Positions 51,531 through 60,613 of a stretch of DNA of 64,000 nt are shown in pieces. Source of the DNA: JBKEDC01 sp047971925 (GTDB lineage Bacteria > Bacteroidota > Bacteroidia > Bacteroidales > Prolixibacteraceae); the NCBI GenBank assembly GCA_047971925.1, contig JBKEAC010000041.1, positions 1 through 64,000 on the forward strand. Direction: 5' to 3'. The stretch's first letter is position 1. Every line of letters starts with the position of its first letter. A program made the translations under genes and the position numbers. A model generated the notes under the pieces. It searched no databases and was not told where the DNA came from. It saw nothing but the letters and a program-made list of their open reading frames with translations.

Positions 51531-52421
51531 TTAATTTATTTCCTTTCCGTTTTCATCAATCAAAACTTCTATGTTCTTTTTAAAAGCAACAATTTTAGTC
51601 TTGCTAAACCCTTCAGTTTCTATCTGTGCCTGCATTAATTTGGCAGAATTATAATCCGTAAGATCACCAATTGTATAGATTGTTTCTCCTTTATCATTGC
51701 TGATGTTGTCTATCCGTCGAATAATGCTAAATTTATTAAATTTAGCTTGAACAGATTTTGGTATTACTTTGTATCTGCCAACTTGAATCTTATAGTGTAG
51801 CTGATTTTCGGCAGCAAGTCGTTCGGCTTCGAGCTCAATTCTTGTCGGTACTCTCTCTGAAATGGCATAGCTCAATTTCGTATTGAGTGGATTCACATTA
51901 ATATAATCGCTACTTATTGCATACGCCACTGCTTCGGGCATGAAACTTTGCCCAAATTCATTCCGCTCTTGCTCGCTTCGACTCATCCAATAATTATACT
52001 CCAATTCATTTGATTTCAACTTTAACGAGTTTATTTCTTGCTGAAGAGTATAAGCATTTTTCTCTTGCAATAAAATTTCATCAGCTACATGTTTCTGAGT
52101 AGCTGTGTTGCTTTTGCTTGCATATTCGATGCGTAATTCGTTAATGTTGCGTGTTAGTTGCAGCTGCTTTTGCTCTAGCTGGAGCGATTCATAGAAAAGC
52201 TGTTTCCCTTCTATGGTTTGAAAATGGGAAAGTTTTGAATAATAAATTTGATGCGTAATTGGAAAGGAAAATGCGGATATTTCCTCGCTGTTGGAAGATG
52301 AAAGTTGTTTTGGTTCAGAAATATTATTATATGAAAAATTAGACGATTGAGCAAGTGCACTTTCTGCTGCAAAAACAAAGCTTAAAAGAATAATCGAAAT
52401 GGTAAATCTAATGATTTTCAT
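51531..52421 (-). CDS. Secreted SPOR-like domain protein
   Basis: 296-aa exported protein with a signal peptide (about 1-24). The middle is a helical coiled coil (about 80-160, QKQLQLTRNINELR...LKLKSNELEYNYW). The C-terminal region (about 210-285; YKIQVGRYKVIPKSVQAKF ... IYTIGDLTDYNSAKLMQAQI) has the pattern of SPOR-type peptidoglycan-binding repeats common in Bacteroidota. It is 10 bp upstream of the NfeD gene and so probably in the flotillin operon; a link with cell-wall sites is inference. Confidence 0.75.
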   Translation of the reverse strand: MKIIRFTISIILLSFVFAAESALAQSSNFSYNNISEPKQLSSSNSEEISAFSFPITHQIYYSKLSHFQTIEGKQLFYESLQLEQKQLQLTRNINELRIEYASKSNTATQKHVADEILLQEKNAYTLQQEINSLKLKSNELEYNYWMSRSEQERNEFGQSFMPEAVAYAISSDYINVNPLNTKLSYAISERVPTRIELEAERLAAENQLHYKIQVGRYKVIPKSVQAKFNKFSIIRRIDNISNDKGETIYTIGDLTDYNSAKLMQAQIETEGFSKTKIVAFKKNIEVLIDENGKEIN

Positions 52422-52723
52422 CGTTGGTTAAAATTTTATTTTTTGAAAGTAATATTCATCAATAAATGCTGCTGCATTGAAGAGCAATACACTTAACCTC
52501 TTCAATGAGTTGCATTGCTAGCATAAAAGTAGTGAAAATACTTGATAAGAATTCATTTTTTTGGAATTATTTTTAGAAAATATTTAAAATAATCGCTCAA
52601 GTACATTTTTCAAGCTATCACTATTGCTATAATGGCTCGCTTTTCTAGTGACTTGCGTTGTAAATAGGAATAAGAAGTGGATATTCGAGAATATGAATGT
52701 CATTTTGAAAGAATATTATTTAT
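52422..52723. other. Intergenic spacer, nothing recognised
   Basis: AT-rich divergent spacer between the SPOR-like gene and the second Lrp gene; only the Lrp promoter at its right edge stands out. Confidence 0.4.
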
Positions 52724-52756
52724 TTTGATTTCGATATGATAAAATTATTATCTTTG
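52724..52756 (+). promoter_or_regulatory. Promoter of the second Lrp gene
   Basis: TTTG at 52724-52727 and TATCTTTG at 52749-52756, 21-bp spacing, 30 bp before the ATG. Confidence 0.72.
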
Positions 52757-52786
52757 TATTTCTGAAAATTAAAACTAGACTGCAAT

Positions 52787-53269
52787 ATGACACTAAGAAG
52801 TAATCTTGATAAAATTGACTTGCACATTTTGGATATAATTACAAAAAATGCTCGAATCCCATTTAAAGATGTGGCAACTGAAGTTGGAGTTTCTAGAGCA
52901 GCTGTGCATCAAAGAGTGAATCGCATGGTGGAGTTAAATGTTATAACTGGTTCAGGTTATAATGTTGACCCTAACAAAGTAAATTACAAAACATGTACTT
53001 ACATAGGTATATTCCTCGAAAAAGGAGGTTTCTATGAAGATGTTGCAATTTTACTAAATGGTATACCCGAAGTAGTTGAATGTCACTATACAACTGGAGC
53101 TTATTCCATTTTCGCAAAAGTTTACGCTAAGGATAATGAGCATTTGAAAGAAATTCTAAATACTAAAATTCAGAAAATTGCTGGTGTGGCTAGTACGGAA
53201 ACTTTTATTTCATTAGAACAATCTTTTAAAAGAGAAGTCCCTATAAATTGTGAATGTGAAATAGAGTAA
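52787..53269 (+). CDS. Lrp/AsnC-family transcriptional regulator (copy 2)
   Basis: 160-aa regulator: HTH (LDKIDLHILDIITKNARIPF, GVSRAAVHQRVNRM) and RAM ligand domain (IPEVVECHYTTGAYSIFAKV). Paralogue of the regulator at 29058, with the same architecture and several identical stretches; the pair may form hetero-oligomers or sense different ligands. Followed by a strong bidirectional terminator shared with the convergent transketolase gene. Confidence 0.93.
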   Translation: MTLRSNLDKIDLHILDIITKNARIPFKDVATEVGVSRAAVHQRVNRMVELNVITGSGYNVDPNKVNYKTCTYIGIFLEKGGFYEDVAILLNGIPEVVECHYTTGAYSIFAKVYAKDNEHLKEILNTKIQKIAGVASTETFISLEQSFKREVPINCECEIE

Positions 53270-53334
53270 TGCTACTAAAAGATTAACTCGCTAATCGGTT
53301 CTCAAAATAACAATTCTATTTCAAACAATAATTA

Positions 53335-53368
53335 AAGCCCCGAATCAATTCAAATAGATTCGGGGCTT
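53335..53368. terminator. Bidirectional terminator between lrp and tkt
   Basis: Perfect 12-bp stem AAGCCCCGAATC / GATTCGGGGCTT (53335-53346 and 53357-53368), 10-nt loop. Confidence 0.85.
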
Positions 53369-53392
53369 GTCATTTCATTGAAAAGATTTTAA

Positions 53393-55417
53393 CTAAAGCA
53401 AACTCTTCACCTGATTATATACATTCTTGCCTGTGAAACCTAATTTTTCATCGAGCACAGTGTATGGTGCAGAGAATCCGAAAGAATTTAATCCGAACAC
53501 TTTACCATCGGCACCCACAAGACCTTCCAATGTTACAGGAAGACCAGCTGTCATACCAAATTTCTTAACGCCTGCAGGAAGTATTGCTCTTTGGTATTCT
53601 GCCGATTGACTACGGAATACTCCTTCTGAAGGAACAGAAATAATTCTACATTTTACGCCATCTTTAGCTAATAATTCAGCTCCTGAAACCAATGTGCTTA
53701 CTTCCGATCCCGATGCCAAAAGTATTACATCAGGCGTTCCTGAACAATCACTCACAATGTAAGCTCCCTTCTCAGCTTCTAAAGCCGCATCATACCGATT
53801 GCTCGAAGAGGGGAGATTGGTAATATTCTGACGAGAAAGTATTAAGCCTGTTGGTGTGTCGATATTCTCCAATGCCATTTTCCATGCCACAGTAGTTTCT
53901 TCGCAATCAGCAGGACGAAGAACTAGCATAGAGTTCTTGTGTTTGTGATTTTGCAGCTTTTCCATCAAACGAATTTGTGCTTCTTGCTCAACGGGTTGAT
54001 GAGTTGGTCCATCTTCTCCCACTCGGAATGCATCGTGAGTCCAAACATATTTCACCGGAAGTTCCATCAATGCTGAAAGTCGAACCGCTGGTTTCATATA
54101 ATCAGAGAATACAAAAAATGTAGCACAAACTGGAATAACTCCGCCGTGTAATGCCATACCGTTCATAATGCAAGCCATCGTTAATTCGCACACACCTGCT
54201 TGCAAGAACTGACCCGAGAAATCATCTTTACTAATAGCTTTCGTGTTCTTTAAGAAACCATCAGTCTTATCTGAATTTGAAAGATCGGCTGAAGAAACAA
54301 CCATATTTTCAATTTCTTTTGCAAATGCTCCCAACACTGTTGCCGATGCTGCTCTAGTTGCTGAGCCCGCTTTTTGTTCTATTTTAGAAAAATCAAATTT
54401 TGGAGCTTCTTTTGAATAGAATGTAGCTAGTTTCTTAGCCAATTCTGGATTCGATTTTGCCCATGCCGCTTGTGCTGCTTTCTTTTCAGCTGCTGCTTTC
54501 TTTAATGCCTCTTTGCGTGCATCAAACAAAGCTTGCACATCACTAAATATTGTAAAGGGAGAATCAGGATTTCCACCTAAGTTCTCAATAGTTTTAGCTA
54601 GTGATGCTCCTGCCTCTCCTAATGGTTGACCATGCGTAGAGGTCTTACCCTCAAAATTGGCTCCTTCAGCTGTAACTGCACCCTTGCCCATGATGGTCTT
54701 ACCAATGATTATCGTTGGTTTTTTTGTCTCATTTTGTGCATCTTTGAGTGCTTTACGAATCTGATCGGCATTGTTACCGTCAATTGTTACTACTTTCCAC
54801 CCCCATGATTCATACTTCTTTGCAGTATCTTCGGTAGTTACCTCGCAAGTAGTTGTTGAAAGTTGAATGTCATTTGAATCATAGAACATGATTAAGTTGC
54901 TCAATCCTAAGTGACCAGCAATGCGTCCTGCTCCTTGCGATATCTCTTCTTGAACACCGCCATCTGAAATGAATGCATAGGTTTTATGCGCTGTCCATTC
55001 TCCAAACTTTGCAGCTAAAAATCTTTCAGCAATAGCAGCTCCTACTGCCATAGTGTGCCCTTGTCCTAGTGGTCCTGACGTATTCTCTACTCCACGAAGC
55101 ACATCTACTTCTGGGTGACCAGGTGTAATGCTTTCCCACTGACGAAAGTTAGCAAGGTCATTCATGCTATATGTTCCTGTTAAAGAAAGGATAGAATATA
55201 ACATAGGTGACATATGACCAGGATCTAGATAGAATCGGTCGCGATTAATCCAAGCTAAATCGCTAGGATCATAGTTTAAAAATTCTGAGTAGAGTACGCT
55301 AACAAAGTCTGCGCCACCCATAGCTCCTCCAGGATGACCCGATTTGGCTTTTTCAACCATGGCAGCCGATAAAATGCGAACATTATCAGCTGCTCTTTCG
55401 ATAACAGTTTTAGTCAT
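53393..55417 (-). CDS. tkt: Transketolase
   Basis: 674-aa thiamine-diphosphate enzyme of the non-oxidative pentose phosphate pathway. The N-terminal ThDP domain has GHPGGAMGGAD, GPLGQGHTMAVG and the GDG-like SDGGVQEE; the central Pyr domain has THDAFRVGEDGPTHQPVEQ; a C-terminal transketolase domain follows. Single polypeptide of normal length. Monocistronic. Confidence 0.97.
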   Translation of the reverse strand: MTKTVIERAADNVRILSAAMVEKAKSGHPGGAMGGADFVSVLYSEFLNYDPSDLAWINRDRFYLDPGHMSPMLYSILSLTGTYSMNDLANFRQWESITPGHPEVDVLRGVENTSGPLGQGHTMAVGAAIAERFLAAKFGEWTAHKTYAFISDGGVQEEISQGAGRIAGHLGLSNLIMFYDSNDIQLSTTTCEVTTEDTAKKYESWGWKVVTIDGNNADQIRKALKDAQNETKKPTIIIGKTIMGKGAVTAEGANFEGKTSTHGQPLGEAGASLAKTIENLGGNPDSPFTIFSDVQALFDARKEALKKAAAEKKAAQAAWAKSNPELAKKLATFYSKEAPKFDFSKIEQKAGSATRAASATVLGAFAKEIENMVVSSADLSNSDKTDGFLKNTKAISKDDFSGQFLQAGVCELTMACIMNGMALHGGVIPVCATFFVFSDYMKPAVRLSALMELPVKYVWTHDAFRVGEDGPTHQPVEQEAQIRLMEKLQNHKHKNSMLVLRPADCEETTVAWKMALENIDTPTGLILSRQNITNLPSSSNRYDAALEAEKGAYIVSDCSGTPDVILLASGSEVSTLVSGAELLAKDGVKCRIISVPSEGVFRSQSAEYQRAILPAGVKKFGMTAGLPVTLEGLVGADGKVFGLNSFGFSAPYTVLDEKLGFTGKNVYNQVKSLL

Positions 55418-55501
55418 ATTTTTTTATTTGTGTGAAATTATTTTGTAACATATAGTAATTAAAAACGTCCGAATATAAGACATTTTTTGCTGTTTCATTT
55501 C

Positions 55502-57028
55502 TTAGCCTAACACTTCCACAGCCTTTTTCATTCGACTGATTGTTTCCTCTTTGCCAATGATTTCGCAAATATCAAATAAATCGGCTCCCTGACTACTTCC
55601 AACCAATGCCAAACGAATAGGAACCATTACAATGCCGAATCCCCATCCTTTTTCATTCATGAAAGTCGAAAATGCTTCTTTTATAGTCGCAGCTTTCCAG
55701 TCGCTAACCAATCTGAAAACACCAATTATTTCGCTTAATTTAACCCCACTATCGGCTGCCCATTTCTTTTGAACCGTTTTTTCATCATACGAAGTGGGAG
55801 AGTGGAACATATATTCCGATTGCAACCAAAGGTCTTGCGGAAATTCACAACGTTCTTTTACTAACTCAATGATTCTGATAAGTTCAGAATCGCTGTAGCT
55901 CGCACTCGTTTTTTTAGCTACTAAGGGCTTAAACTCTTGAAGCAATTCAGCATTGCTTTTTTGCTGTAAATAATGGCGATTGAACCACTTTGTCTTTTCT
56001 GGATCAAAACGTGCCCCACTTTTAACTACTCGATCGAGCGAAAATTTTGAAATAAGCTCTTCCATACTGAAAAATTCTTGCTCACTACCATCGTTCCAAC
56101 CCAAAAGAGCTAACATATTGAGAAATGCTTCAGGAAAATATCCATCTTCTTTATAACCATGAAATGTCTCACCCGTTTCAGGATCTTTCCAAACCATCGG
56201 AAACACCGGGAAACCCATCTTATCTCCATCACGCTTACTAAGTTTCCCTTTTCCTGTTGGCTTCAAAATAAGCGGTAAATGAGCAAATTTCGGACGAGTT
56301 TCCGCCCAACCCAAAGCTTCATAGAGTAAAACATGAAGAGGCATCGAAGGCAACCATTCTTCACCACGAATTACATGCGAAATGCGCATTAAATGGTCGT
56401 CAACAATATTAGCTAAATGATAAGTTGGCATGCCGTCGGCTTTGAAAAGAACTTTATCATCGAGCGTGTTCGTATTGAATTTAACAGTGCCACGAATAAT
56501 ATCAGCCTCTACAACTTCCACATTTTCAGGCATCTTAAAACGAATAACCCAATTATCGCCACGCTCAATGCGCATTTTTACATCATCAGGTGAAAGTGTA
56601 AGCGAATTTGTGAGACTACCTCGCGTGTGTAAATCATACGAAAAAGTCTCTTTATTAGCCTCAGCTTTCTCTCGAAGTTCGTTCAATTCTTCCGCCGTAT
56701 CAAAAGCATAATAAGCATTTCCTGTTTCAATTAATTGATCAGCATATTGCTTATATATGGCCTTTCGTTCCGATTGTCGATAAGGACCACAATCACCTCC
56801 AAAACCAACGCCTTCATCAGGAATTAAGCCACACCATTTCAATGATTCAATGATATAATCCTCCGCACCAGGCACATAACGGGTTTGGTCGGTATCCTCA
56901 ATGCGTAGAAGAAAATCTCCACCCTGCTGTTTGGCAAAAAGAAAATTGAAAAGAGCCGTGCGAACTCCACCCATATGCAAAGCTCCTGTTGGACTTGGGG
57001 CAAAACGCACCCTTACTTTATTTGTCAT
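55502..57028 (-). CDS. gltX: Glutamyl-tRNA synthetase
   Basis: 508-aa class I synthetase. The HIGH equivalent is HMGG (18-21) in RFAPSPTGALHMGG and the KMSKS equivalent is KLSKRDG (about 262). The C-terminal anticodon domain is of GluRS type. Only one such gene is seen, so tRNA-Gln charging strategy cannot be told. A TATATTTG element precedes it. Downstream is transketolase with an 84-bp gap. Confidence 0.96.
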   Translation of the reverse strand: MTNKVRVRFAPSPTGALHMGGVRTALFNFLFAKQQGGDFLLRIEDTDQTRYVPGAEDYIIESLKWCGLIPDEGVGFGGDCGPYRQSERKAIYKQYADQLIETGNAYYAFDTAEELNELREKAEANKETFSYDLHTRGSLTNSLTLSPDDVKMRIERGDNWVIRFKMPENVEVVEADIIRGTVKFNTNTLDDKVLFKADGMPTYHLANIVDDHLMRISHVIRGEEWLPSMPLHVLLYEALGWAETRPKFAHLPLILKPTGKGKLSKRDGDKMGFPVFPMVWKDPETGETFHGYKEDGYFPEAFLNMLALLGWNDGSEQEFFSMEELISKFSLDRVVKSGARFDPEKTKWFNRHYLQQKSNAELLQEFKPLVAKKTSASYSDSELIRIIELVKERCEFPQDLWLQSEYMFHSPTSYDEKTVQKKWAADSGVKLSEIIGVFRLVSDWKAATIKEAFSTFMNEKGWGFGIVMVPIRLALVGSSQGADLFDICEIIGKEETISRMKKAVEVLG

Positions 57029-57064
57029 AACTATATAATTATCTACACTGTTTCATTCAATGTG

Positions 57065-57072
57065 CAAATATA
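57065..57072 (-). promoter_or_regulatory. -7 element of gltX
   Basis: TATATTTG on the minus strand, 36 bp before the gltX ATG; no matched -33 element. Confidence 0.5.
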
Positions 57073-57216
57073 ATTCAATTATTTAACTTCTCATCGCTAA
57101 TGGCAACAATCAATTCGAAAAATACAGCTAATTTAAAAGCAACGGAATACATCAGTAGCGAAAGTCAAGCTTAAAAAATAGATATAACCTTCTCAAATCA
57201 TTCCCACTTTCCTTAG

Positions 57217-57331
57217 GGGGTGCCGGCATTCCTACCCACCGCATTCCCACGCCCATGCCGTCGCGCTTTCCGCTGCAATCTTTTAAGTGGGCGAGAACCA
57301 AAGCCCACTTAAAAGGATTTCCGCTACAATC
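57217..57331. repeat. Dispersed repeat with 12-bp palindrome and flanking direct repeats
   Basis: Begins with GGGGTGCCGGCATTCCTACC (cf. 33961). A perfect stem TTTTAAGTGGGC / GCCCACTTAAAA (57281-57292, 57303-57314) is flanked by direct repeats TTTCCGCTGCAATC (57267-57280) and TTTCCGCTACAATC (57318-57331). The frames that cross it are not genes. Confidence 0.65.
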
Positions 57332-57437
57332 GCTCACCCACCTAACGGTAAGTAAATCGAAACATTTGCAACCCAACAAAGGAGCATCGCCCTGCGGTCT
57401 TTATAGCAAATATAATTCATACCATTTAAACGTCCTC

Positions 57438-57537
57438 TTTCGCACCTGTTGGCGCTTTGTTGATGCTTGTCCGTTCACATAGTGCATCGCACTATGAAAG
57501 CAAAGCACCCCAACCCTAAGCGCCGATAGGTGCGAAA
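57438..57537. repeat. Large composite palindrome shared with 1.5 kb
   Basis: Outer arms TTTCGCACCTGTTGGCGCTT (57438-57457) and AAGCGCCGATAGGTGCGAAA (57518-57537) enclose the perfect palindrome CATAGTGC-ATC-GCACTATG (57478-57496), which is the exact reverse complement of the one at 1593-1611. Confidence 0.72.
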
Positions 57538-57646
57538 CCAGAAATGCGTATGTATATATTAATACCGTACAACGGTCTTATATTACAAAACCAAACCGCA
57601 ACCACGCATAATACACCTCACTTTTATTACAAAAAACATTCGTAGC

Positions 57647-57663
57647 GACGCATGATATGCGTC
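57647..57663. repeat. Short palindrome GACGCAT-GAT-ATGCGTC
   Basis: Perfect 7-bp stem with a GAT loop, same design as the CATAGTGC palindromes nearby; part of the repeat-rich spacer. Confidence 0.5.
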
Positions 57664-57888
57664 ATATATGATAAAAACTGAATTCAGTTTTAACCATTGG
57701 GCAGTCCTTTATGACAAAAACTGAAGTCAGTTAAGTATTAAATGTTACAATTTAAGCCGAATAATCGTCAATATAACTCTTAATTATTCTAAATAGCACG
57801 TTGTATTTGCTGTTTTCTAATGACTTAGAAAATAATAAAAGACGATTTTGATAAAAAATGTAAAAACTTGTTCGAAAGTATTATATAT

Positions 57889-58307
57889 CCGTTGGCGGAA
57901 TTAAATGAGAGCATATTTAATCTGTCCATTAATTTTGTTCATATATTGAAGTATGGTAAGGGCACTAATCTTACCAATAATTCTGGCAAACAGTCCATCT
58001 GTTTGTTTTGCGTAATTCCTGATTATCTTGAACTGGTCACAAAGCTGTGAAAAGAGTGTTTCAACTCTCTTTCTGGCTTTGACAAAAAGGGCAAACACAG
58101 GTTTCCAGTCCTTTTGGTTTGACCTGTAAGGCACTTCCAGTCTGATATTGGCCCTTTCAAACAAGTCTAGTTGCACTTCTTTCCCGATATATCTAAGTTT
58201 CCTGCAGTCATTGAATTGGCGACGGGAATAGATTTTACACCACTAAATATCAACAATATGCACAACTTATTTCAAACATTTTTCAAATTATTTAATTCCG
58301 CCAACGG
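57889..58307. mobile_element. IS982-family remnant with perfect 18-bp inverted repeats
   Basis: Terminal repeats CCGTTGGCGGAATTAAAT at 57889-57906 and its exact complement at 58290-58307 enclose 419 bp. The interior keeps only the 3' part of a transposase gene, so about 0.6 kb of the IS has been deleted while both ends survive. The transposase stop lies within the left repeat, as usual for compact IS982 elements. It abuts a fragment of the IS982-like repeat element (58310-58405). Confidence 0.75.
57901..58230 (-). pseudogene. Truncated IS982-family transposase
   Basis: C-terminal remnant of an IS982 transposase. Recognisable motifs are YIGKEVQLDLFERANIRLEV, FSQLCDQFKIIRNYAKQTDG and KISALTILQYMN. 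About 91 residues follow the first possible start (GTG at 58176), and family coding continues upstream to about 58230 (NDCRKLRYIGKE). The N-terminal two thirds with most of the DDE site are gone, so it is inactive. Confidence 0.8.
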
Positions 58308-58309
58308 GT

Positions 58310-58405
58310 TGTAATAAGCCCTGTTTTGGTCAAGATATTTATTCGTTTAAAGCCCAATCATTATTTAACGGATTAAAAATGCACTGATTTAATTCTGTCA
58401 AAGGG
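58310..58405. repeat. Right-flank fragment of the IS982-like repeat element (copy C)
   Basis: Matches the right flanks of copies A and B (TTCGTTTAAAGCCCAATCAT, then TTATTTAACGGATTAAAA), ending TTTAATTCTGTCAAAGGG. It lacks the 42-bp units and the left half. Its terminus resembles the IS982 inverted repeat immediately beside it. Confidence 0.65.
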
Positions 58406-58422
58406 TTAAGTAAGGTATTAAA

Positions 58423-58460
58423 AACCTGAGTTTCGAAAAAAAATAATCGAAACTCAGGTT
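58423..58460 (-). terminator. Terminator downstream of the VOC gene
   Basis: Perfect 14-bp stem AACCTGAGTTTCGA / TCGAAACTCAGGTT (58423-58436, 58447-58460), A-rich loop. Confidence 0.8.
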
Positions 58461-58513
58461 ATTAGTATATAATTCTTATTTAATAGCTTTAATCTAGTTA
58501 TTTTAGTTTTTTT

Positions 58514-59569
58514 TCAATCTTTAATTCTTCCCCACGATACGGTGTTAATCATCCAATTAGGTAGCGTTTTTTTAGGATTTCGATTTTTCAAATTCATGTA
58601 CCACCCGAGTTTTGCGAGAATGGGCAGCTTGTGTGTCTCAACAAACTCAATAGGCGTGTTGTCAGGATCGGAAATATAGGCAAAGTGCCCAGCAGCTACT
58701 CCCATATCAAAGCTATCTGAGCTATTGGCGGTGAAAGGGAAGCCTAGTTCGGTAGTCTCTTTTTCGAGTAAGTCCATGCCATTTACATCAAAACAAAGAT
58801 GAATATATCCGAGTTCTCCCCAAATTCTATTTTCGAAAATATAGTTCGGGTTGCGATCAAGGCATTGAATTAACTCAATTTGAGTTGGTCCGAATAACTT
58901 GCTGAATGCTCCTGAACGAGCTTTGTGCTTCAGTAAAACACGACGCACATTTTGTTCGCCTCCAGGTAGATTTTTTAAATCGGGGAAAACACCACAAGAA
59001 TCATAAACAAGTTCGGAATATTCTAATATCCCAGCATAAACTTCTAGAGAAGCAGCCATATCGCTTACTCCAATTACTACACCGGCAACGCCTCCAGTTA
59101 CAGAAGATTGCTGCTTATAAATGTAATTCGTTTCAACAATTTCAAAAATATTTTCATAGGGATCTTTCATGTAGTAATGAAGATTTCCAGAAGGGTCGTT
59201 GAGAATAGGAGAGAGTATATTGCAATGTATTTCTTGATGAAATTGAAATGCTTTGTTCACATCCTTGCAATTCATTTTCACAATGAAAATGCCTGTATCT
59301 CCTAATTGGATATCGAATTTTGGATTTTGAGATTCGAAGCTAGTGTGTTGCCAAATTTCAAATCCACCGCCACCATTCATATTCATAGCTAAAGCAGCAT
59401 GTCGTTCGCATTCTTTACCATTGGTATAGTGTTTCATTAGGCGAGCTACAGCAGTATCTTCAAAGATGTTAATGTCCATGCCAAATGCTTTTCTATACCA
59501 TTTCCAGGCCTCTTCTACATTGCGAACACCAATACCAACTTGCTGAATCCCAGAGATGTTTTTTTTCAT
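58514..59569 (-). CDS. Two-domain VOC (glyoxalase/dioxygenase-like) protein
   Basis: 351-aa cytoplasmic protein with two vicinal-oxygen-chelate domains: the first from about residue 6 (GIQQVGIGVRNVEEAWKWY) and the second from about 160 (GGVAGVVIGVSDMAASLEVY), ending PDNTPIEFVETHKLP. VOC proteins bind a metal through His/Glu ligands. The substrate is unknown; similar two-domain proteins are annotated as glyoxalases or ring-cleaving dioxygenases, but aromatic catabolism has no support here. It follows the SDR gene by 36 bp on the same strand. Confidence 0.85.
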   Translation of the reverse strand: MKKNISGIQQVGIGVRNVEEAWKWYRKAFGMDINIFEDTAVARLMKHYTNGKECERHAALAMNMNGGGGFEIWQHTSFESQNPKFDIQLGDTGIFIVKMNCKDVNKAFQFHQEIHCNILSPILNDPSGNLHYYMKDPYENIFEIVETNYIYKQQSSVTGGVAGVVIGVSDMAASLEVYAGILEYSELVYDSCGVFPDLKNLPGGEQNVRRVLLKHKARSGAFSKLFGPTQIELIQCLDRNPNYIFENRIWGELGYIHLCFDVNGMDLLEKETTELGFPFTANSSDSFDMGVAAGHFAYISDPDNTPIEFVETHKLPILAKLGWYMNLKNRNPKKTLPNWMINTVSWGRIKD

Positions 59570-59605
59570 GATTTTCTATTTTATTTGAGGAGTATTTCTG
59601 TGTAT

Positions 59606-60400
59606 TTAATTTTTAATTTGTGGAGCTAAACGATAGTAGAGCCAAGGCAAAAAACGTCGTATGTGCACCATTAATAATTCCTTATTTCCGATAAGGGTTT
59701 CTTTTTTATTCCTAATTATTGCATTAATTATTTTTTCAGCACAAATTTCGGCTTTCATCCCATGATTTTGTCCGTCATCCATTTTTCCATGCGATTCTCC
59801 GCTATGAGTGAGCGCATGAAGTGAAATGTTTGTTTGAATTCGACCAGGATGAATAATTCCGATTCGGATAGATTCATGAGCTAATTCGCATTGTAATGAT
59901 TCAAAAAATCCTTGCAATGCATGCTTCGACGCAGCATAGGCTGAGCGCATTGGAAAACCAAATTTACCCGTGATGCTTCCGATTGCAATAATATGACCAT
60001 TTTTTTTAGCGTGCATATGCTTTAATACTAATTTTGATAGTTTCACTACTGAAAAAAAGTTTAGTCGCATAATTGTTTCATCATGTTCGAAAGGAGTTTC
60101 AATGCATAGTGAGCGCTGACTTCTGCCTGCGTTGTTAACTAATATATCGATGTGCCCGCATGAGTCTATAACGCTATTAAAGAGTGGTTCAATGTTTTCT
60201 AAGTCGGAAAGATCGGAAGGGAAAATCCAACAATGGCTCGTGAATTTTAAACAATCGCGTTGAATTTCTCCTAGTGCCTCTGCATTGCGTGCCGTTAAAA
60301 TAGGGTAGCCTCCTTGCTTAGCGCAGGCTAATGCCAATGCTTTCCCAATACCAGAAGATGCCCCAGTTATCCATATGTTTTTATCTTTAATACAAGTCAT
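59606..60400 (-). CDS. Short-chain dehydrogenase/reductase
   Basis: 264-aa classical SDR. NAD(P)-binding TGASSGIGKA near the N-terminus, the NNAGRSQRS segment, catalytic Ser in AIGSITGKFG and YAASKHA (Tyr and Lys) are intact. The start at 60400 (MTCIKDKNIWITGASSG) is preferred over 60433 because a TATATTTG promoter element covers the extension. Related to DltE/YqjQ-like and ketoreductase SDRs; substrate unknown. Probably co-transcribed with the VOC gene. Confidence 0.92.
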   Translation of the reverse strand: MTCIKDKNIWITGASSGIGKALALACAKQGGYPILTARNAEALGEIQRDCLKFTSHCWIFPSDLSDLENIEPLFNSVIDSCGHIDILVNNAGRSQRSLCIETPFEHDETIMRLNFFSVVKLSKLVLKHMHAKKNGHIIAIGSITGKFGFPMRSAYAASKHALQGFFESLQCELAHESIRIGIIHPGRIQTNISLHALTHSGESHGKMDDGQNHGMKAEICAEKIINAIIRNKKETLIGNKELLMVHIRRFLPWLYYRLAPQIKN

Positions 60401-60414
60401 GAAATATTTTTTTG

Positions 60415-60422
60415 CAAATATA
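60415..60422 (-). promoter_or_regulatory. -7 element of the SDR-VOC unit
   Basis: TATATTTG on the minus strand, 14 bp before the preferred SDR start; supports that start with a very short leader. Confidence 0.55.
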
Positions 60423-60613
60423 AGCTTTGTCATTGGGTAAAAAAAAATTATGTAGTATATTGTCAGTTTTAGAAAAATTCGTAAACTTGCAGCGAAATTC
60501 TAGTAAAGTCTATTCTTGACTTTGCATTTATCAAATTAATAATTCAAGTTGAGAGCAGTATATGATATACTTATTTAAATATATGTTCGGCTCTAGCTCA
60601 TTAAATCAACACT

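Noticed and set aside
57152..57482. Overlapping short frames on both strands upstream of gltX
   Set aside because: They lie on palindromic repeats, and each strand mirrors the other; no start signals.
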